Shown here piece after piece: positions 36,296 through 45,340 of a DNA stretch of 64,000 nucleotides. Under the pieces are notes generated by a model, which searched no databases, was not told the DNA's origin, and saw only the letters and a program-made list of their open reading frames with translations. The position numbers and the translations under genes are program-made. The stretch is from Nitrospirota bacterium (lineage in GTDB: Bacteria; Nitrospirota; Thermodesulfovibrionia; Thermodesulfovibrionales; UBA6898), in assembly GCA_021811105.1 (NCBI GenBank), contig JAJZPM010000008.1, forward strand, positions 1-64,000, written 5' to 3'. Position 1 is the stretch's first letter. Every line of letters starts with the position of its first letter.

Positions 36296-36571
36296 ATGAA
36301 GAAAAGTGAGGAGATGCAGAAGGAATATGATTTCAGTAAAGGAAAGAGGGGGCCGGTAATACCCCAGCAGGGAAAAACAATGATCACTATCTGCATTGAC
36401 ACTGATATACTCGAGTGGTTCAGGGATGAAGCCGAGCGTGAGGGCCAGGGCTATCAGACAGCCATTAATCAGGCGCTTCGTAATTATATCAGGCAGGACA
36501 GGCGGCCTATTCAGGATATAGTCAGGGAAGCGGTGCGTCTGGATTTGTCAAAAATAAAGAAGGCTGGCTGA
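36296..36571 (+). CDS. BrnA-like antitoxin (orphan)
   Basis: A 91-residue BrnA-type ribbon-helix-helix protein. The diagnostic part is TMITICIDTDILEWFRDEAE followed by GYQTAINQALRNYI. BrnA binds DNA and neutralises the BrnT toxin. No BrnT (usually just upstream) is present, so it is an orphan or a stand-alone regulator. SD AAAGGAGA precedes the ATG. The C-terminus (RRPIQDIVREAVRLDLSKIK) is longer than usual. Confidence 0.75.
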   Translation: MKKSEEMQKEYDFSKGKRGPVIPQQGKTMITICIDTDILEWFRDEAEREGQGYQTAINQALRNYIRQDRRPIQDIVREAVRLDLSKIKKAG

Positions 36572-36951
36572 CCTGCCCGAGTTAGTCCCCTCCCATTCAC
36601 CTTTCTCTGTCGTTTAACTTTTCACCTTTAACCTGTTAACCGTCATTGCTTCCATCTCTACCTCTACCTGTTTTTGCCCTTTACTCCTTACGCGGAGGGC
36701 GCAGCACGGCAGAAAGACGCCGGTATTTTCTTTTTTTGCGAGATTTGATGTATATTATTATCCTGCCTGAATTAAAGTGCGAATGTTCGGAAGAGCCTGA
36801 AAGATAAGGACCTCCTCTCTGATTCAACCGCCTTGGGCTGTTTAAATCGATAACACTTGTTCCTAAAGAAAGAGGTATGAGAGCAGCATGTCGGAAATAA
36901 CATTTGATACGCGGATTGCTCATTTTCCGAGAGCTCAGGAGGGTTACTAAA
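36572..36951. other. 380-base gap before the ABC-F gene
   Basis: No gene is supported. It starts with a spacer of short repeats (ttttcacctttaacctgtta and catctctacctctacctg, 36608-36668) and should hold the ABC-F promoter. Confidence 0.35.
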
Positions 36952-38820
36952 ATGATCCAGGTAAACAACTTAGATAAATGTTATGGCCGTCAGGTTATTT
37001 TTGATAAGGCGGGTTTTACCCTCAATCCGGGTGAACGAGTCGGCCTTGTCGGCAGAAACGGGCACGGCAAAACCACTCTCTTTAAAATGATACTGGGGCA
37101 GGAGCACCCTGATTCAGGATGTATCAGTATTCCCAGCGGATATAAGGTAGGACATCTTTCACAGCATATCAGCTTCACGGAAGACACTGTGTTGAAGGAG
37201 GCGTGTCTGAGTCTCCGGGACAACGAGGACGGTATCGATGAGACATATAAGGCGGAAATCATTCTTATGGGACTCGGCTTTACCCCGGAAGATTTAACGC
37301 TCAATCCATCGGATCTCTCAGGGGGATACCAGGTCCGTCTTAATCTCGCAAAAGTGCTTGTCTCAGACCCTAATCTTCTCCTGCTCGATGAGCCTACCAA
37401 TTATCTGGATATCCTCTCTCTTCGCTGGCTTTCACAGTTTTTGCGCAACTGGAAGAAGGAGCTCATCATTATTACCCATGACCGTGATTTCATGGATGGG
37501 GTGACTACGCACACTATGGCAATACACCGCTGCAAATTGCGGAAAGAAGCCGGCCCGACCGAAAAAGTATATCAGCAACTGCTGATGGAGGAAGAAATAC
37601 ACGAAAAGACAAGGGTCAACGATGATAAGAAGCGCAAGGAAACAGAGGACTTCATAAACAGGTTCAGGGCAAAGGCAACGAAGGCCAGGGCTGTTCAGTC
37701 GCGGATAAAGGCCCTGCAGAAAAAAGAGCGCCTCGAAAAACTGACGGAGATAAAGGACCTTGATTTCGCGTTCAGATCAGCATCCTTTACCGGGAAGGTG
37801 CTCATGGAAGTGAATGACATCTCTTTTTCTTTTGACGATGACAGCACTCCCCTGATTGACGGATTGACTTTTTCAGTCGGGAAAAAGGACCGTATCGCCA
37901 TCATCGGGAAAAACGGCAAGGGAAAAACGACACTGCTGAATCTGCTCGCAAAAGAACTGAAAACGAAAGCCGGCTCTGTGAGGCATCATGATCAATTGCA
38001 GACCGCCTATTTCGGCCAGACCAATATAAACCGCCTTCATCTGCAGAAAACCGTTGAAGAAGAGATTATGGACGTGCATCCCGACGGCAGCCGGGGTGCG
38101 GCCCGCAAAATATGCGGCATTATGATGTTTCCCGGGGACCATGCGTTGAAAAAGATCAGCGTCCTTTCCGGAGGGGAAAAGAGCCGTGTGCTATTAGGCA
38201 AGCTGCTCGTCAGCCCCTCAAACATGCTCATGCTCGATGAGCCGACAAACCATCTGGATATGGAATCCAATGATTCCCTGGTCGAGGCGATAGATGAGTT
38301 TGGCGGCGCGGCAATTATAGTCACTCACAGTGAAATGATGCTCCACGCACTCGCCACCCGTCTGATAGTCTTTGATGACGGGAAAGTAACTTTATTTGAA
38401 GGAACGTATCAGGACTTCCTTGACCGTGTCGGCTGGAAAAGTGAAAATGAATCCGGTGCGTCGCGTGTGAAAAAAAACTCCCGGAACAATTCTATCAATA
38501 AAAAACAACTCCGGCGTGAGCGGGCAGAGCTGCTGAATAAAAAATCAAAAACAATGGGCGCCCTCCAAAAAAGCATCGATGAAGCGGAAAAAGAAGTTTT
38601 AACGCTGGAAGAAAAGATCGAACTTGAAAACAGGGAAATTAGAGAGGCCTCCCTCAGGGGTGAAGGGGAAACCATTAAAATACTCACAAAAAAGCTCCAA
38701 CATTCAAAATCCGAACTCGACTCTCTTTTTGCAAAGCTTGACCTTTTGCGAACGGAGATCGAAGGCAGGACAAAAGAATTTGAGGAAGAGCTCGAAAATT
38801 TACTGACCGTTTCAAGGTGA
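36952..38820 (+). CDS. ABC-F ribosome-associated ATPase (Uup/EttA class)
   Basis: A soluble 622-residue protein with two ATPase domains. Walker A: GLVGRNGHGKTTLF and AIIGKNGKGKTTLL; signatures LSGGYQVRLNLA and LSGGEKSRVLLG; Walker B: LLLLDEPTNYLD and LMLDEPTNHLD. The linker (residues ~225-275) is Lys/Arg-rich as in P-site tRNA interaction motifs, and the last ~110 residues form a coiled coil like the Uup C-terminal domain. It has no membrane part and probably acts on stalled ribosomes. The start at 36952 has SD GGAGGG; the frame open from 36904 adds 16 residues without support. It ends 9 bases inside the convergent mnmD. Confidence 0.93.
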   Translation: MIQVNNLDKCYGRQVIFDKAGFTLNPGERVGLVGRNGHGKTTLFKMILGQEHPDSGCISIPSGYKVGHLSQHISFTEDTVLKEACLSLRDNEDGIDETYKAEIILMGLGFTPEDLTLNPSDLSGGYQVRLNLAKVLVSDPNLLLLDEPTNYLDILSLRWLSQFLRNWKKELIIITHDRDFMDGVTTHTMAIHRCKLRKEAGPTEKVYQQLLMEEEIHEKTRVNDDKKRKETEDFINRFRAKATKARAVQSRIKALQKKERLEKLTEIKDLDFAFRSASFTGKVLMEVNDISFSFDDDSTPLIDGLTFSVGKKDRIAIIGKNGKGKTTLLNLLAKELKTKAGSVRHHDQLQTAYFGQTNINRLHLQKTVEEEIMDVHPDGSRGAARKICGIMMFPGDHALKKISVLSGGEKSRVLLGKLLVSPSNMLMLDEPTNHLDMESNDSLVEAIDEFGGAAIIVTHSEMMLHALATRLIVFDDGKVTLFEGTYQDFLDRVGWKSENESGASRVKKNSRNNSINKKQLRRERAELLNKKSKTMGALQKSIDEAEKEVLTLEEKIELENREIREASLRGEGETIKILTKKLQHSKSELDSLFAKLDLLRTEIEGRTKEFEEELENLLTVSR

Positions 38821-39513
38821 CCGGTGTTTTACTCCCTTGAGCACTGATTTTTTCCCACCAAAACCAGGGCGCTGCTCCACAGAAAACCCCGCAGCGGCAA
38901 GTCCCCGTCTAACAGCTCCGGCAACAGTAAAGGTTGCACAGGTCCCACCGGTCACTGTTTTTTCTCCGATCGCCATAAGAAGCTCATGCCGCCACATGGC
39001 AGGGTTTTTCTTTGGTCCATGACCATCCAGAAACCATGCGTCACAGGGAATTGTGAGTGCGTGGACCATTTCGAGGGCCTCCCCGATCCAGAGATTCAGG
39101 GTCAGGCTGCCGAAAGGCCGGGTTAGCTGTATCCGGTGCCACCCCGGTCTCGAAATTTCGATGCGGCTGTAAGCCCGGACAAGCAGATCAATAAGCGGAC
39201 CTGCCTCTGTTGTGAACCCCCCGAGAATGGACGCCATTCGCTCAAAAGTGATTGGATGCAGTTCAACGGAATTGTAGGTAATCGCCCTGCCCGTGATGCC
39301 GGACTTGTCCAGAAAATCCATAAGGGCAATGAGCAGACGGCCTGCGCCGAAGCCTGTTTCACCTATTCTGAATTCTTTCCTTCCCTGCCCGGCCGGGACA
39401 TCCGTTATGCCGCTGCCCTGAAAATAGATATACCTGGCTTCTTCAATGGCATTGACAACATCGAAGTAGCGGTCATCATAATGTTCGTTCACCAGATGAG
39501 GTGGAATCTGCAC
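38812..39513 (-). CDS. mnmD: Stand-alone MnmD-type tRNA wobble-uridine methyltransferase
   Basis: A 233-residue SAM enzyme of the DUF752/MnmD family. Segments: FRIGETGFGAGRLLIALMDF (SAM loop), YNSVELHPITFERM, and CDAWFLDGHGPKKNPAMWR. It adds the final methyl of mnm5(s2)U34 in tRNA. The FAD-dependent MnmC(o) domain found in E. coli is absent, as in many other bacteria. The DUF752 motif usually reads DGFAPAKNP; here DGHGPKKNP. It overlaps the end of the ABC-F gene by 9 bases in convergent direction. Confidence 0.85.
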   Translation of the reverse strand: MQIPPHLVNEHYDDRYFDVVNAIEEARYIYFQGSGITDVPAGQGRKEFRIGETGFGAGRLLIALMDFLDKSGITGRAITYNSVELHPITFERMASILGGFTTEAGPLIDLLVRAYSRIEISRPGWHRIQLTRPFGSLTLNLWIGEALEMVHALTIPCDAWFLDGHGPKKNPAMWRHELLMAIGEKTVTGGTCATFTVAGAVRRGLAAAGFSVEQRPGFGGKKSVLKGVKHRSP

Positions 39514-39737
39514 AGTTATGAATTCCGATTAAAGGGATTTATCAGTTCATAAAAGCCGGTGCCCCTGCGATCAGGCACATCCCGGGACCGGTTGTCCCGG
39601 GCATCCTCGAAGGGGAGCGCTTTGTCTATGGAGTCGACCCGTGTTAATTCTTCGTAAGACATGGGCCATTTTAACACGGTAAGGATATAAAATTGGTCCA
39701 GGCGGTATGGGATCGGCCATAGCAAACACCAACTGTT

Positions 39738-40172
39738 TTACCGGTGATTCAGCTGCCCGCCATAGAATCCCTCCGCAGCTGCTCCGGCTATGAAAAGGGT
39801 ATTGCCGGCCAGATAAACCCAGTGGCCGAAACCCGGGGAACCATGCTGAAACATGCCGGGATACGTAAGCCGCCAGATCGCAAGAGGGGCGCTTGTCGCC
39901 AGCAGAGCAAAGGCAATGGCAATTTTTCGTTGAAACAGGGGCACCTGGGCACCTTTGTATTTGTCTTTCCAGGTCCGCCAACCGGTCCACGTGGTAGGGA
40001 CCAGAGAGACCACGCCGACCGCAAGCGCGACGTTGGTGGACATCTCAAAACAATCGGGATAACTGAAGAGATGCAGAACCTGGAAGAGAAATGAGACCCC
40101 AAACAGGGATATGGGGAAGTGCGTCAGGAATACGTGCCAGTGGATTTTATAGCCCACGAAATTTCCTTTCAT
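39738..40172 (-). CDS. DUF2231-like membrane protein
   Basis: A 144-residue protein with four membrane helices. The start HWHVFLTHFPISLFGVSFLF has the conserved His near a HFP motif, typical of DUF2231. Other helices are LAVGVVSLVPTTWTGW, IAFALLATSAPLAIW and HWVYLAGNTLFIAGAAA. A GTG five codons in (40157) has a better SD (AAAGGA) than the first ATG. Conserved His residues suggest a haem or redox role; not proven. Confidence 0.7.
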   Translation of the reverse strand: MKGNFVGYKIHWHVFLTHFPISLFGVSFLFQVLHLFSYPDCFEMSTNVALAVGVVSLVPTTWTGWRTWKDKYKGAQVPLFQRKIAIAFALLATSAPLAIWRLTYPGMFQHGSPGFGHWVYLAGNTLFIAGAAAEGFYGGQLNHR

Positions 40173-40260
40173 TATGCAAAAGCCTTGTTCGGCAGATAGT
40201 TGTCCCGGATGTCTTCAAAAAATTATGCCGGAACGGCTTCGGAGTCCCTTCGAAGCAGGT

Positions 40261-40389
40261 TTAAGCCCCCTCTTCTTTCTTCTTCTCCGCCGTCTCTTCC
40301 TTCTTGCGCGGAGACGCCAGGGCTTCGAATACGCCGGCTACCACTGCAATCCCGATGATTCCCGCCATCAAGCACGTTCTGATCTTCAT
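40261..40389 (-). CDS. Small membrane-anchored Lys-rich peptide
   Basis: A 42-residue frame with SD AAGGTG before the ATG at 40389. Residues 5-26 form one hydrophobic helix (CLMAGIIGIAVVAGVFEALA), followed by a KKEETAEKKKEEG tail. It lies between the DUF2231-like and ferritin-VIT1 genes on the same strand. Possible secreted or single-span small protein; function unknown. Confidence 0.5.
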   Translation of the reverse strand: MKIRTCLMAGIIGIAVVAGVFEALASPRKKEETAEKKKEEGA

Positions 40390-40453
40390 GCCTTCACCTT
40401 ACCATGGTCTGATTCATTGTTCAATGCCGGCACCTCCGCCTGCTGACGATGCA

Positions 40454-41581
40454 TCAGGCGATGCTCACCCCGATGATATGGCCCATGAGAAAGGTCACCG
40501 CCGCTGCAGCGAACCCTATGAGCATCTGCCTGAGGCCTGAGTAAAGGACCGGCTTGCCGGTAAAGAGGGTGATCGAGGCGCCGAGGAAGAAAAGGCCGAG
40601 TCCGCTCAGGACCGCACTGGCCGCGATAGCCGGTGTCCCCGCGAGAAAGAGATAGGGGGACAGAGGAATAAAGGCCCCCAGGGCGAAGAGGAGAAAAGAG
40701 GTGAAGGCCGCCTCCCAGGCCGATCCGCCGAGTTCCCCTGGCGTCACGCCGAGTTCCTCCCGGGCGAGAGTCTTGATCGCACTTTCCTTGTCGCTCATGA
40801 TGCTGGTGGCAAAAGATCTGGCGGCCGCTTCATCGAGCCCGCGGGACTCGTAGATCAGGACAAGTTCCTCGATCTCCTCTTGCGGGGCAGCCTCTACCTC
40901 CGCCTCCTCGGTCCGGATCTGCTTCTCGTAAAGCTCCCGCGAGCTCTGGACCGATATCCACTCTCCGAGGGCCATCGATATGCCGCCCGCGAAGAGGCCG
41001 GCGATCCCTGTGAGGAGGATACTCCTTGAGGCCACCGACGCGCCTGCCACGCCCATTAGGAGGCCGAAATTCGAGAGAAGCCCGTCGCTCGCGCCGAGCA
41101 CCGCGGCCCTCAGGGCATTTCCTCCGGCCGCGCGGTGGCGGCCTTCGATCCTCGCAAGCATCCCTCCTTCCATGCCCCCCTTCGTCGTGACCGCGAGGTG
41201 CCGGAGAAGCCGCGCATGAGAAAGTTCGGTCGCTGCGATCTCACCGGTCTCCCCCTGACTGAGGTATGCGCCGGAGGTGTTCTTCTCGATTGTTGAGAGA
41301 GTAGGAAGGACAGATTCCACCCCGAGACGCGTGACGAGCCAACCCAGCAGGCGTGTCCGCCATGAGGTCCTGAAGGGAGGAATCGATATGCCGAGGTCCT
41401 GGAGCCTCACTTTAAACGTCTCTGCATGTCCCTCTTCCACCGCGGCCAACCTTTGATAAATCGCCGAGAGCCTTTCGTCCTTCTCGTGTTTCGCCATGAG
41501 CCGGTAGAGTTCGGCGCCGTTCATCTCGTCGCGCCAGTTTGCGATGTACTGTTCGATCTGCCTGTCCATTTTTTCTTTCAT
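40454..41581 (-). CDS. Ferritin-like plus VIT1/CCC1 membrane protein (MbfA type)
   Basis: A 375-residue fusion. Residues 1-150 are an erythrin/ferritin-like four-helix domain with ExxH motifs (EMNGAELYRLMAKHEKDE, AVEEGHAETFK, AATELSHARLLRHL). Residues 175-375 are a VIT1/CCC1-like transporter domain: VLGASDGLLSNFGLLMGVAG, AGGISMALGEWISVQSSREL and two late helices. MbfA in rhizobia exports iron under peroxide stress; Fe/Mn export is likely here. The chosen ATG 41581 starts MKEKMDRQIEQYIANW; an in-frame extension to 41632 seems unlikely. Confidence 0.85.
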   Translation of the reverse strand: MKEKMDRQIEQYIANWRDEMNGAELYRLMAKHEKDERLSAIYQRLAAVEEGHAETFKVRLQDLGISIPPFRTSWRTRLLGWLVTRLGVESVLPTLSTIEKNTSGAYLSQGETGEIAATELSHARLLRHLAVTTKGGMEGGMLARIEGRHRAAGGNALRAAVLGASDGLLSNFGLLMGVAGASVASRSILLTGIAGLFAGGISMALGEWISVQSSRELYEKQIRTEEAEVEAAPQEEIEELVLIYESRGLDEAAARSFATSIMSDKESAIKTLAREELGVTPGELGGSAWEAAFTSFLLFALGAFIPLSPYLFLAGTPAIAASAVLSGLGLFFLGASITLFTGKPVLYSGLRQMLIGFAAAAVTFLMGHIIGVSIA

Positions 41582-41720
41582 TATGCCCAGTCCTATTGTA
41601 CCAATTCCGGAGAGAGGTCGCTTCAATGACACCTGAGGTATACCAGCAAAAAGATCGATGTCAAATCCGCTGTATAATAGAGTTACGGAGTTTTCCGATT
41701 GCGAGAGAAGGCGGCAATGC

Positions 41721-41900
41721 TTGATACCCTATATCGATTACAGTAAATGCGAGGGCTGCGGGGCCTGTGCCGAACTCTATCCGTTGTTTTTCGAGATGAG
41801 AGACGGCAGGGCATGGGTGATAAACCATGAGAAGTTTGTCGCCGAGAAGCACAGGGATGTTGTCTATAGCTGTCCGTTCCGGGCGATCACCGTGGAATAG
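41721..41900 (+). CDS. Small [4Fe-4S] ferredoxin
   Basis: A 59-residue ferredoxin from a TTG start (SD GAAGGCGG). Cys ligands are in SKCEGCGACAELYP and the C-terminal SCPFRAITVE, four in total, so one cluster. An in-frame ATG at 41658 would add 21 improbable residues. It resembles the single-cluster ferredoxins of thermophiles and sulfate reducers. No partner enzyme is adjacent; the C-terminus overlaps the end of a truncated membrane gene. Confidence 0.75.
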   Translation: MIPYIDYSKCEGCGACAELYPLFFEMRDGRAWVINHEKFVAEKHRDVVYSCPFRAITVE

Positions 41901-42073
41901 CGCGGAGGGGTAAAGAGGAAGTAGGAAGGGAAAAGCTTCCCGACAACCTCGCCTGCGGCGTCCCGCGGATATGATCTGAAGATAACGGGCGTCAGGATGA
42001 ACGTGAAAAGGGACATGCCGCCGACCCAGAGGCTGAGGGCGATCACATAGAGGTATCCCGCCGTCGTCTTCAT
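41864..42073 (-). pseudogene. DUF4149-type membrane protein, C-terminally truncated
   Basis: From ATG 42073: KTTAGYLYVIALSLWVGGMS and TFILTPVIFRSYPRDAAGEV match the first half of DUF4149/TMEM205-like proteins. After LFPSYFLFTP the frame loses hydrophobic character and stops, about 70 residues instead of ~150. The end lies inside the ferredoxin gene. Looks like a deletion remnant. Confidence 0.6.
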
Positions 42074-42160
42074 ACTACAAGTATATCTCAGTTCATCCCG
42101 CAACCGTGAAAGAGATGGATACCGTTCTGAGCGGCCGCAAGGCGGCCATCCGGGGTCTTC

Positions 42161-43162
42161 CTAACCCCGAAGAAGCATGCCTTTCAATTTTTCGGCATAG
42201 GCCCTGCCCTTGTTGTCGCCGGCAACGATCTCTATATCCTCCGGCCTGCTTACTCCGAGCCCGAGTTCGACCGCCCTGCTGATCTGCTCCTGCTCGAAGA
42301 TCTTCCTTCCCATGATCGCCTCGTTGCTGCCGAGGTCCTTGAGGACCGCCAGTCCGACCGCATCGATGGCGATCCGGTCCGTGCCCGCGAGAATGAGATC
42401 CGCCCGCTTACGCTTCCCGGTCATGGGGCCGCCGTCGACAAACGCCTCGACGGCATCGAGCAAGATCAGGGAGGGAGAATAGGCCTGGTTGATCTCCGCA
42501 ATCATCTTCCGCATCGACCGGAAGGACGAGTGAAGCTCGGTCATATTGCGCTTGTGGGTGACTCCGACGGAAAGCTTCAGGGACATTGTGAAGACGCCGC
42601 CGTAGCCGTGCGTCTTGAGGCAGCAGGTCGAGACAACGCATTCGGCATCCAGGACCGGTTTGGCGACATCGAAGCCGTTGTTCCAGTGGATCTGCTCCGG
42701 CCGAATCCGGACCCATTGACCGGGTGGAAGGTCTTCGAAGTTGATCAGTCCGACATTATGCTCCCTGCAGATCCCGACGACGCCTTTTCCCTTTATCACC
42801 TCTGTCGTTGCCGGGGGCCCGCTGCGCTCGCCGATCATCAGCGACGATGCGCCCATCCGCTTGAGATGGCCGATGAGATTGACGAGGGTATCGTTGTGCG
42901 TGGAGCCTGGGTACGGATCGGCGGTGTTGAAGTTCGGCTTGATCAGCACCTGCTTCCCCTTTACCGGGTTTACCCCGAGGAGGTCTATGGCGGTTTTCAC
43001 GCCGTGCGCCCGGTCGGATGTGCAGACGAGGGTTACCCGCGCGGATTTCTGCCGTATATTCCGGCCCGGCGAGCCGGCTGCCGGACGTTCCCTATCATGA
43101 AGATCCGACATGGAAAGCATCGCAGCCGAAGCCCCTATCATGAACTCCCTTCGGTTGATCAT
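42161..43162 (-). CDS. DUF362 protein with Tat-like signal
   Basis: A 333-residue DUF362 protein. It begins NRREFMIGASAAMLSM, a twin-arginine-like signal. The DUF362 core has VLIKPNFNTADPYPGSTHND, DAECVVSTCCLKTHGYGGV and LLDAVEAFVDGGPMTGKRK, ending with AIDAVGLAVLKDLGSNEAI. DUF362 proteins often carry Fe-S clusters or are linked to them; only two adjacent Cys (STCCLKTH) are seen here, so no cluster is claimed. Location periplasmic if the Tat signal is real. Confidence 0.82.
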   Translation of the reverse strand: MINRREFMIGASAAMLSMSDLHDRERPAAGSPGRNIRQKSARVTLVCTSDRAHGVKTAIDLLGVNPVKGKQVLIKPNFNTADPYPGSTHNDTLVNLIGHLKRMGASSLMIGERSGPPATTEVIKGKGVVGICREHNVGLINFEDLPPGQWVRIRPEQIHWNNGFDVAKPVLDAECVVSTCCLKTHGYGGVFTMSLKLSVGVTHKRNMTELHSSFRSMRKMIAEINQAYSPSLILLDAVEAFVDGGPMTGKRKRADLILAGTDRIAIDAVGLAVLKDLGSNEAIMGRKIFEQEQISRAVELGLGVSRPEDIEIVAGDNKGRAYAEKLKGMLLRG

Positions 43163-43316
43163 AGGTGTCCTTCTCCCTTAATGCTACCATACCGGGCACT
43201 GCAAACCAAAGAAGAGAGGGCCAGCAAGCGGCGCCCCTGTGCCCGGCGACAGACGCCGGTCAGGTGCCGCCGCTGTTCACCGTTGCCGCCTTCTTCTGAT
43301 GTGATAGAATCTCCTT

Positions 43317-44414
43317 ATGGACGACATCGGACTGAGAGTCTCCGGCGGCATTCTCATATACAGGCTTTATGATGTGGCCTGGGACATAGACCTGAAGAAG
43401 GTCGAAGAAAAGGTGACGGAGTTCAAGCGTCAGAGCATTGACAGAAAACGCTTCAGCAAGGCATTTGAATTCGCAAACCCGCCGCTTTCCCTGAAACTTA
43501 AGACATTTGAAAAGACCATCGATGGAAGGCAATACCCCGTCAACACCTATGCGAAGGCATACGACTACGGGGTCCTGAGCATCATATTCGAGATACCGTT
43601 CAAAGAACTTTCAATGGCAGACTTCGAGGCCCTGGCGAGAAATGTGGAGGACCCCTTAAAAGAAGACTTCCCGAATGAGCTCGAACGTCTCATCGAGGAC
43701 CTCGGCAATGCCCTTCACCAGCTCAGCCGGAGCAGGTTTGAAGAAGACTACATAGTCTATTACCTCAAACAGCTGAACCCTGAAAGAACCCCGGGAGACT
43801 TCCGCAGGACCTGTGACGTCGGGAACCTCCTTCTCTACGAGGAGGGGGAAAGCCCCCCGAGCGATGAGACAAAAGCGGAACTGCTTTCTTTCAGCTTCTC
43901 TTATTCGGACAACGACCTCGTCGTCCTGAGCTGGGACAGGGCGATCGTCATTGAGCCCAGCGGGAGCATGGACATTCCCGACCTTCTTGAGTTTGCCAAT
44001 GCGCAGCTTCTTGAGCTCAGGGTGTATGACGATATGGTCGACAGGGAGCTTGATATCATCAACAACCGTGTCATGACGCAGGTCTCTCCGTCCATATGGA
44101 AGATCAAACATTACGAGGAACTGGCTGCGAGGGTGATGCGGACGGTTACGGACCTCACCGGCGTCACGGAAAAGATCGACAACTCCCTCAAGGTGACCGA
44201 GGATGTCTACTATGCAAGGGTTTACACATCCGCCCTTTCACTCTTTAAGGTGCGGCAGTGGGAGACGAGCATAGAAAGAAAAATAACCATAGCGTCGAGG
44301 GTCTATGACATGCTCTGCCGGGAGATATCGAACAGGAGAACAGAGCTTCTTGAATTCATAATTGTCATTCTGATCGTAATAGAGATTGTGCTGTTTCTTA
44401 TTGCCGAGCTGTAA
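43317..44414 (+). CDS. DUF155 (RMD1/YagE-like) protein with C-terminal membrane anchor
   Basis: A 365-residue member of the DUF155 family (yeast Rmd1/Sad1-interacting factor, human RMND1). The core has SDNDLVVLSWDRAIVIEPSG, then ITIASRVYDMLCREISNRRT, closing with one membrane helix (FIIVILIVIEIVLFLIAEL). Eukaryotic RMND1 supports mitochondrial translation at the inner membrane; the bacterial role is unknown. The next gene begins 38 bases later. Confidence 0.8.
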   Translation: MDDIGLRVSGGILIYRLYDVAWDIDLKKVEEKVTEFKRQSIDRKRFSKAFEFANPPLSLKLKTFEKTIDGRQYPVNTYAKAYDYGVLSIIFEIPFKELSMADFEALARNVEDPLKEDFPNELERLIEDLGNALHQLSRSRFEEDYIVYYLKQLNPERTPGDFRRTCDVGNLLLYEEGESPPSDETKAELLSFSFSYSDNDLVVLSWDRAIVIEPSGSMDIPDLLEFANAQLLELRVYDDMVDRELDIINNRVMTQVSPSIWKIKHYEELAARVMRTVTDLTGVTEKIDNSLKVTEDVYYARVYTSALSLFKVRQWETSIERKITIASRVYDMLCREISNRRTELLEFIIVILIVIEIVLFLIAEL

Positions 44415-44452
44415 GATCGGAACGGTGAAAGATAACTTGTAAAATAACATAG

Positions 44453-44779
44453 ATGAAAGAGGCACTAAAGGAAAAATTCCTGAGCGAGCTGACACCCCCG
44501 GAAAGGATCTTTTTTCTCAGGAAGGCGAAAGAGGCGGTCGCCCAGAAGGGATATCCGGCCGGGGAAGACCTTTTCTATTACTGTTACTTCCTCACACTGA
44601 GGGAACGCATGAGGAGCATCGGGACTGCGGGGGGTCAAGGATACGAGAGGGTCCTCCTTGTGCAAGGGACAAAGGAGATTGAAGAGACGATAAAGATGTA
44701 CGAGGAGCGACTGGAAAAAAGAAAAACACTATCACCTGACCCTGAGGCCCTCCGCTTCATAGAATATCTCTCTGAATGA
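44453..44779 (+). CDS. Hypothetical protein, charged helical
   Basis: A 108-residue soluble protein: MKEALKEKFLSELTPPERIF, PAGEDLFYYCYFLTLRERM and a C-terminal coiled-coil stretch (EIEETIKMYEERLEKRK). Composition and position 38 bases after the DUF155 gene, in the same direction, support a real gene. No family recognised. Confidence 0.6.
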   Translation: MKEALKEKFLSELTPPERIFFLRKAKEAVAQKGYPAGEDLFYYCYFLTLRERMRSIGTAGGQGYERVLLVQGTKEIEETIKMYEERLEKRKTLSPDPEALRFIEYLSE

Positions 44780-44814
44780 AAGCAGGATAACCCCTGAGAG
44801 ACGGCCTTCAGCCT

Positions 44815-45336
44815 TCAATACCGGTCGGACGGAGGAGGAGGCGCTGGATAGTCTGGCGGTGGCGGTGGAGTATACGACCTCCTGGGCGCGGAACGCCTGT
44901 AGCCCGGGATCTGATTGCCCTTCGCGTACATGCACTGCAGATAAGCATAGTCATAACGCCGCTGGGCCTCATAGTAAGAGCCGGCCGCATAGCTGCTGCC
45001 CACCGCGCTGCCGTAAAGGAGTCCGGCACCGCCGCCTATCGCAGCGCCGGCGCCCATATCGCCCGAAGCGCTCCCAATGGCGGCCCCTGCTGCAGCGCCC
45101 AGGATTGTACCGACCACAGCACTCCTTACCGCAGATTCCTGTGCAGCCTGCTGACCTGTAACTCCACCTATCTGGTTGTAGGCAAACTGGCGGCAATCAG
45201 CGTCGTCTGAGCGAAACTCTTCGAAACTTTTGCCTTCACCCGGCAACGACATTACGCTAGGGCCGGTCGGCATCGTCGCGCAGGCCTGAAGCGCTGCGAC
45301 CACCACTATAAGTGAAAATATCAGCACACGACGCAT
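44815..45336 (-). CDS. Glycine-zipper lipoprotein
   Basis: A 173-residue outer-membrane-type lipoprotein. The signal is RRVLIFSLIVVVAALQAC (lipid Cys), followed by DDADCRQFAYNQIGG and a glycine zipper (TILGAAAGAAIGSASGDMGA and AAIGGGAGLLYGSAVGSS). The C-terminus is proline-rich (PPPPPDYPAPPPPSDRY). SD GGGAGGTGATGCC precedes the ATG at 45336. It starts 4 bases after the upstream Gly/Tyr-rich gene ends, forming a two-gene operon. A longer upstream in-frame extension is not coding. Confidence 0.85.
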   Translation of the reverse strand: MRRVLIFSLIVVVAALQACATMPTGPSVMSLPGEGKSFEEFRSDDADCRQFAYNQIGGVTGQQAAQESAVRSAVVGTILGAAAGAAIGSASGDMGAGAAIGGGAGLLYGSAVGSSYAAGSYYEAQRRYDYAYLQCMYAKGNQIPGYRRSAPRRSYTPPPPPDYPAPPPPSDRY

Positions 45337-45340
45337 GGCA

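Noticed and set aside
39516-39725. 69-codon leftward frame between mnmD and the DUF2231-like gene
   Set aside because: Composition is partly protein-like but no ribosome site or family was found; not strong enough to list.
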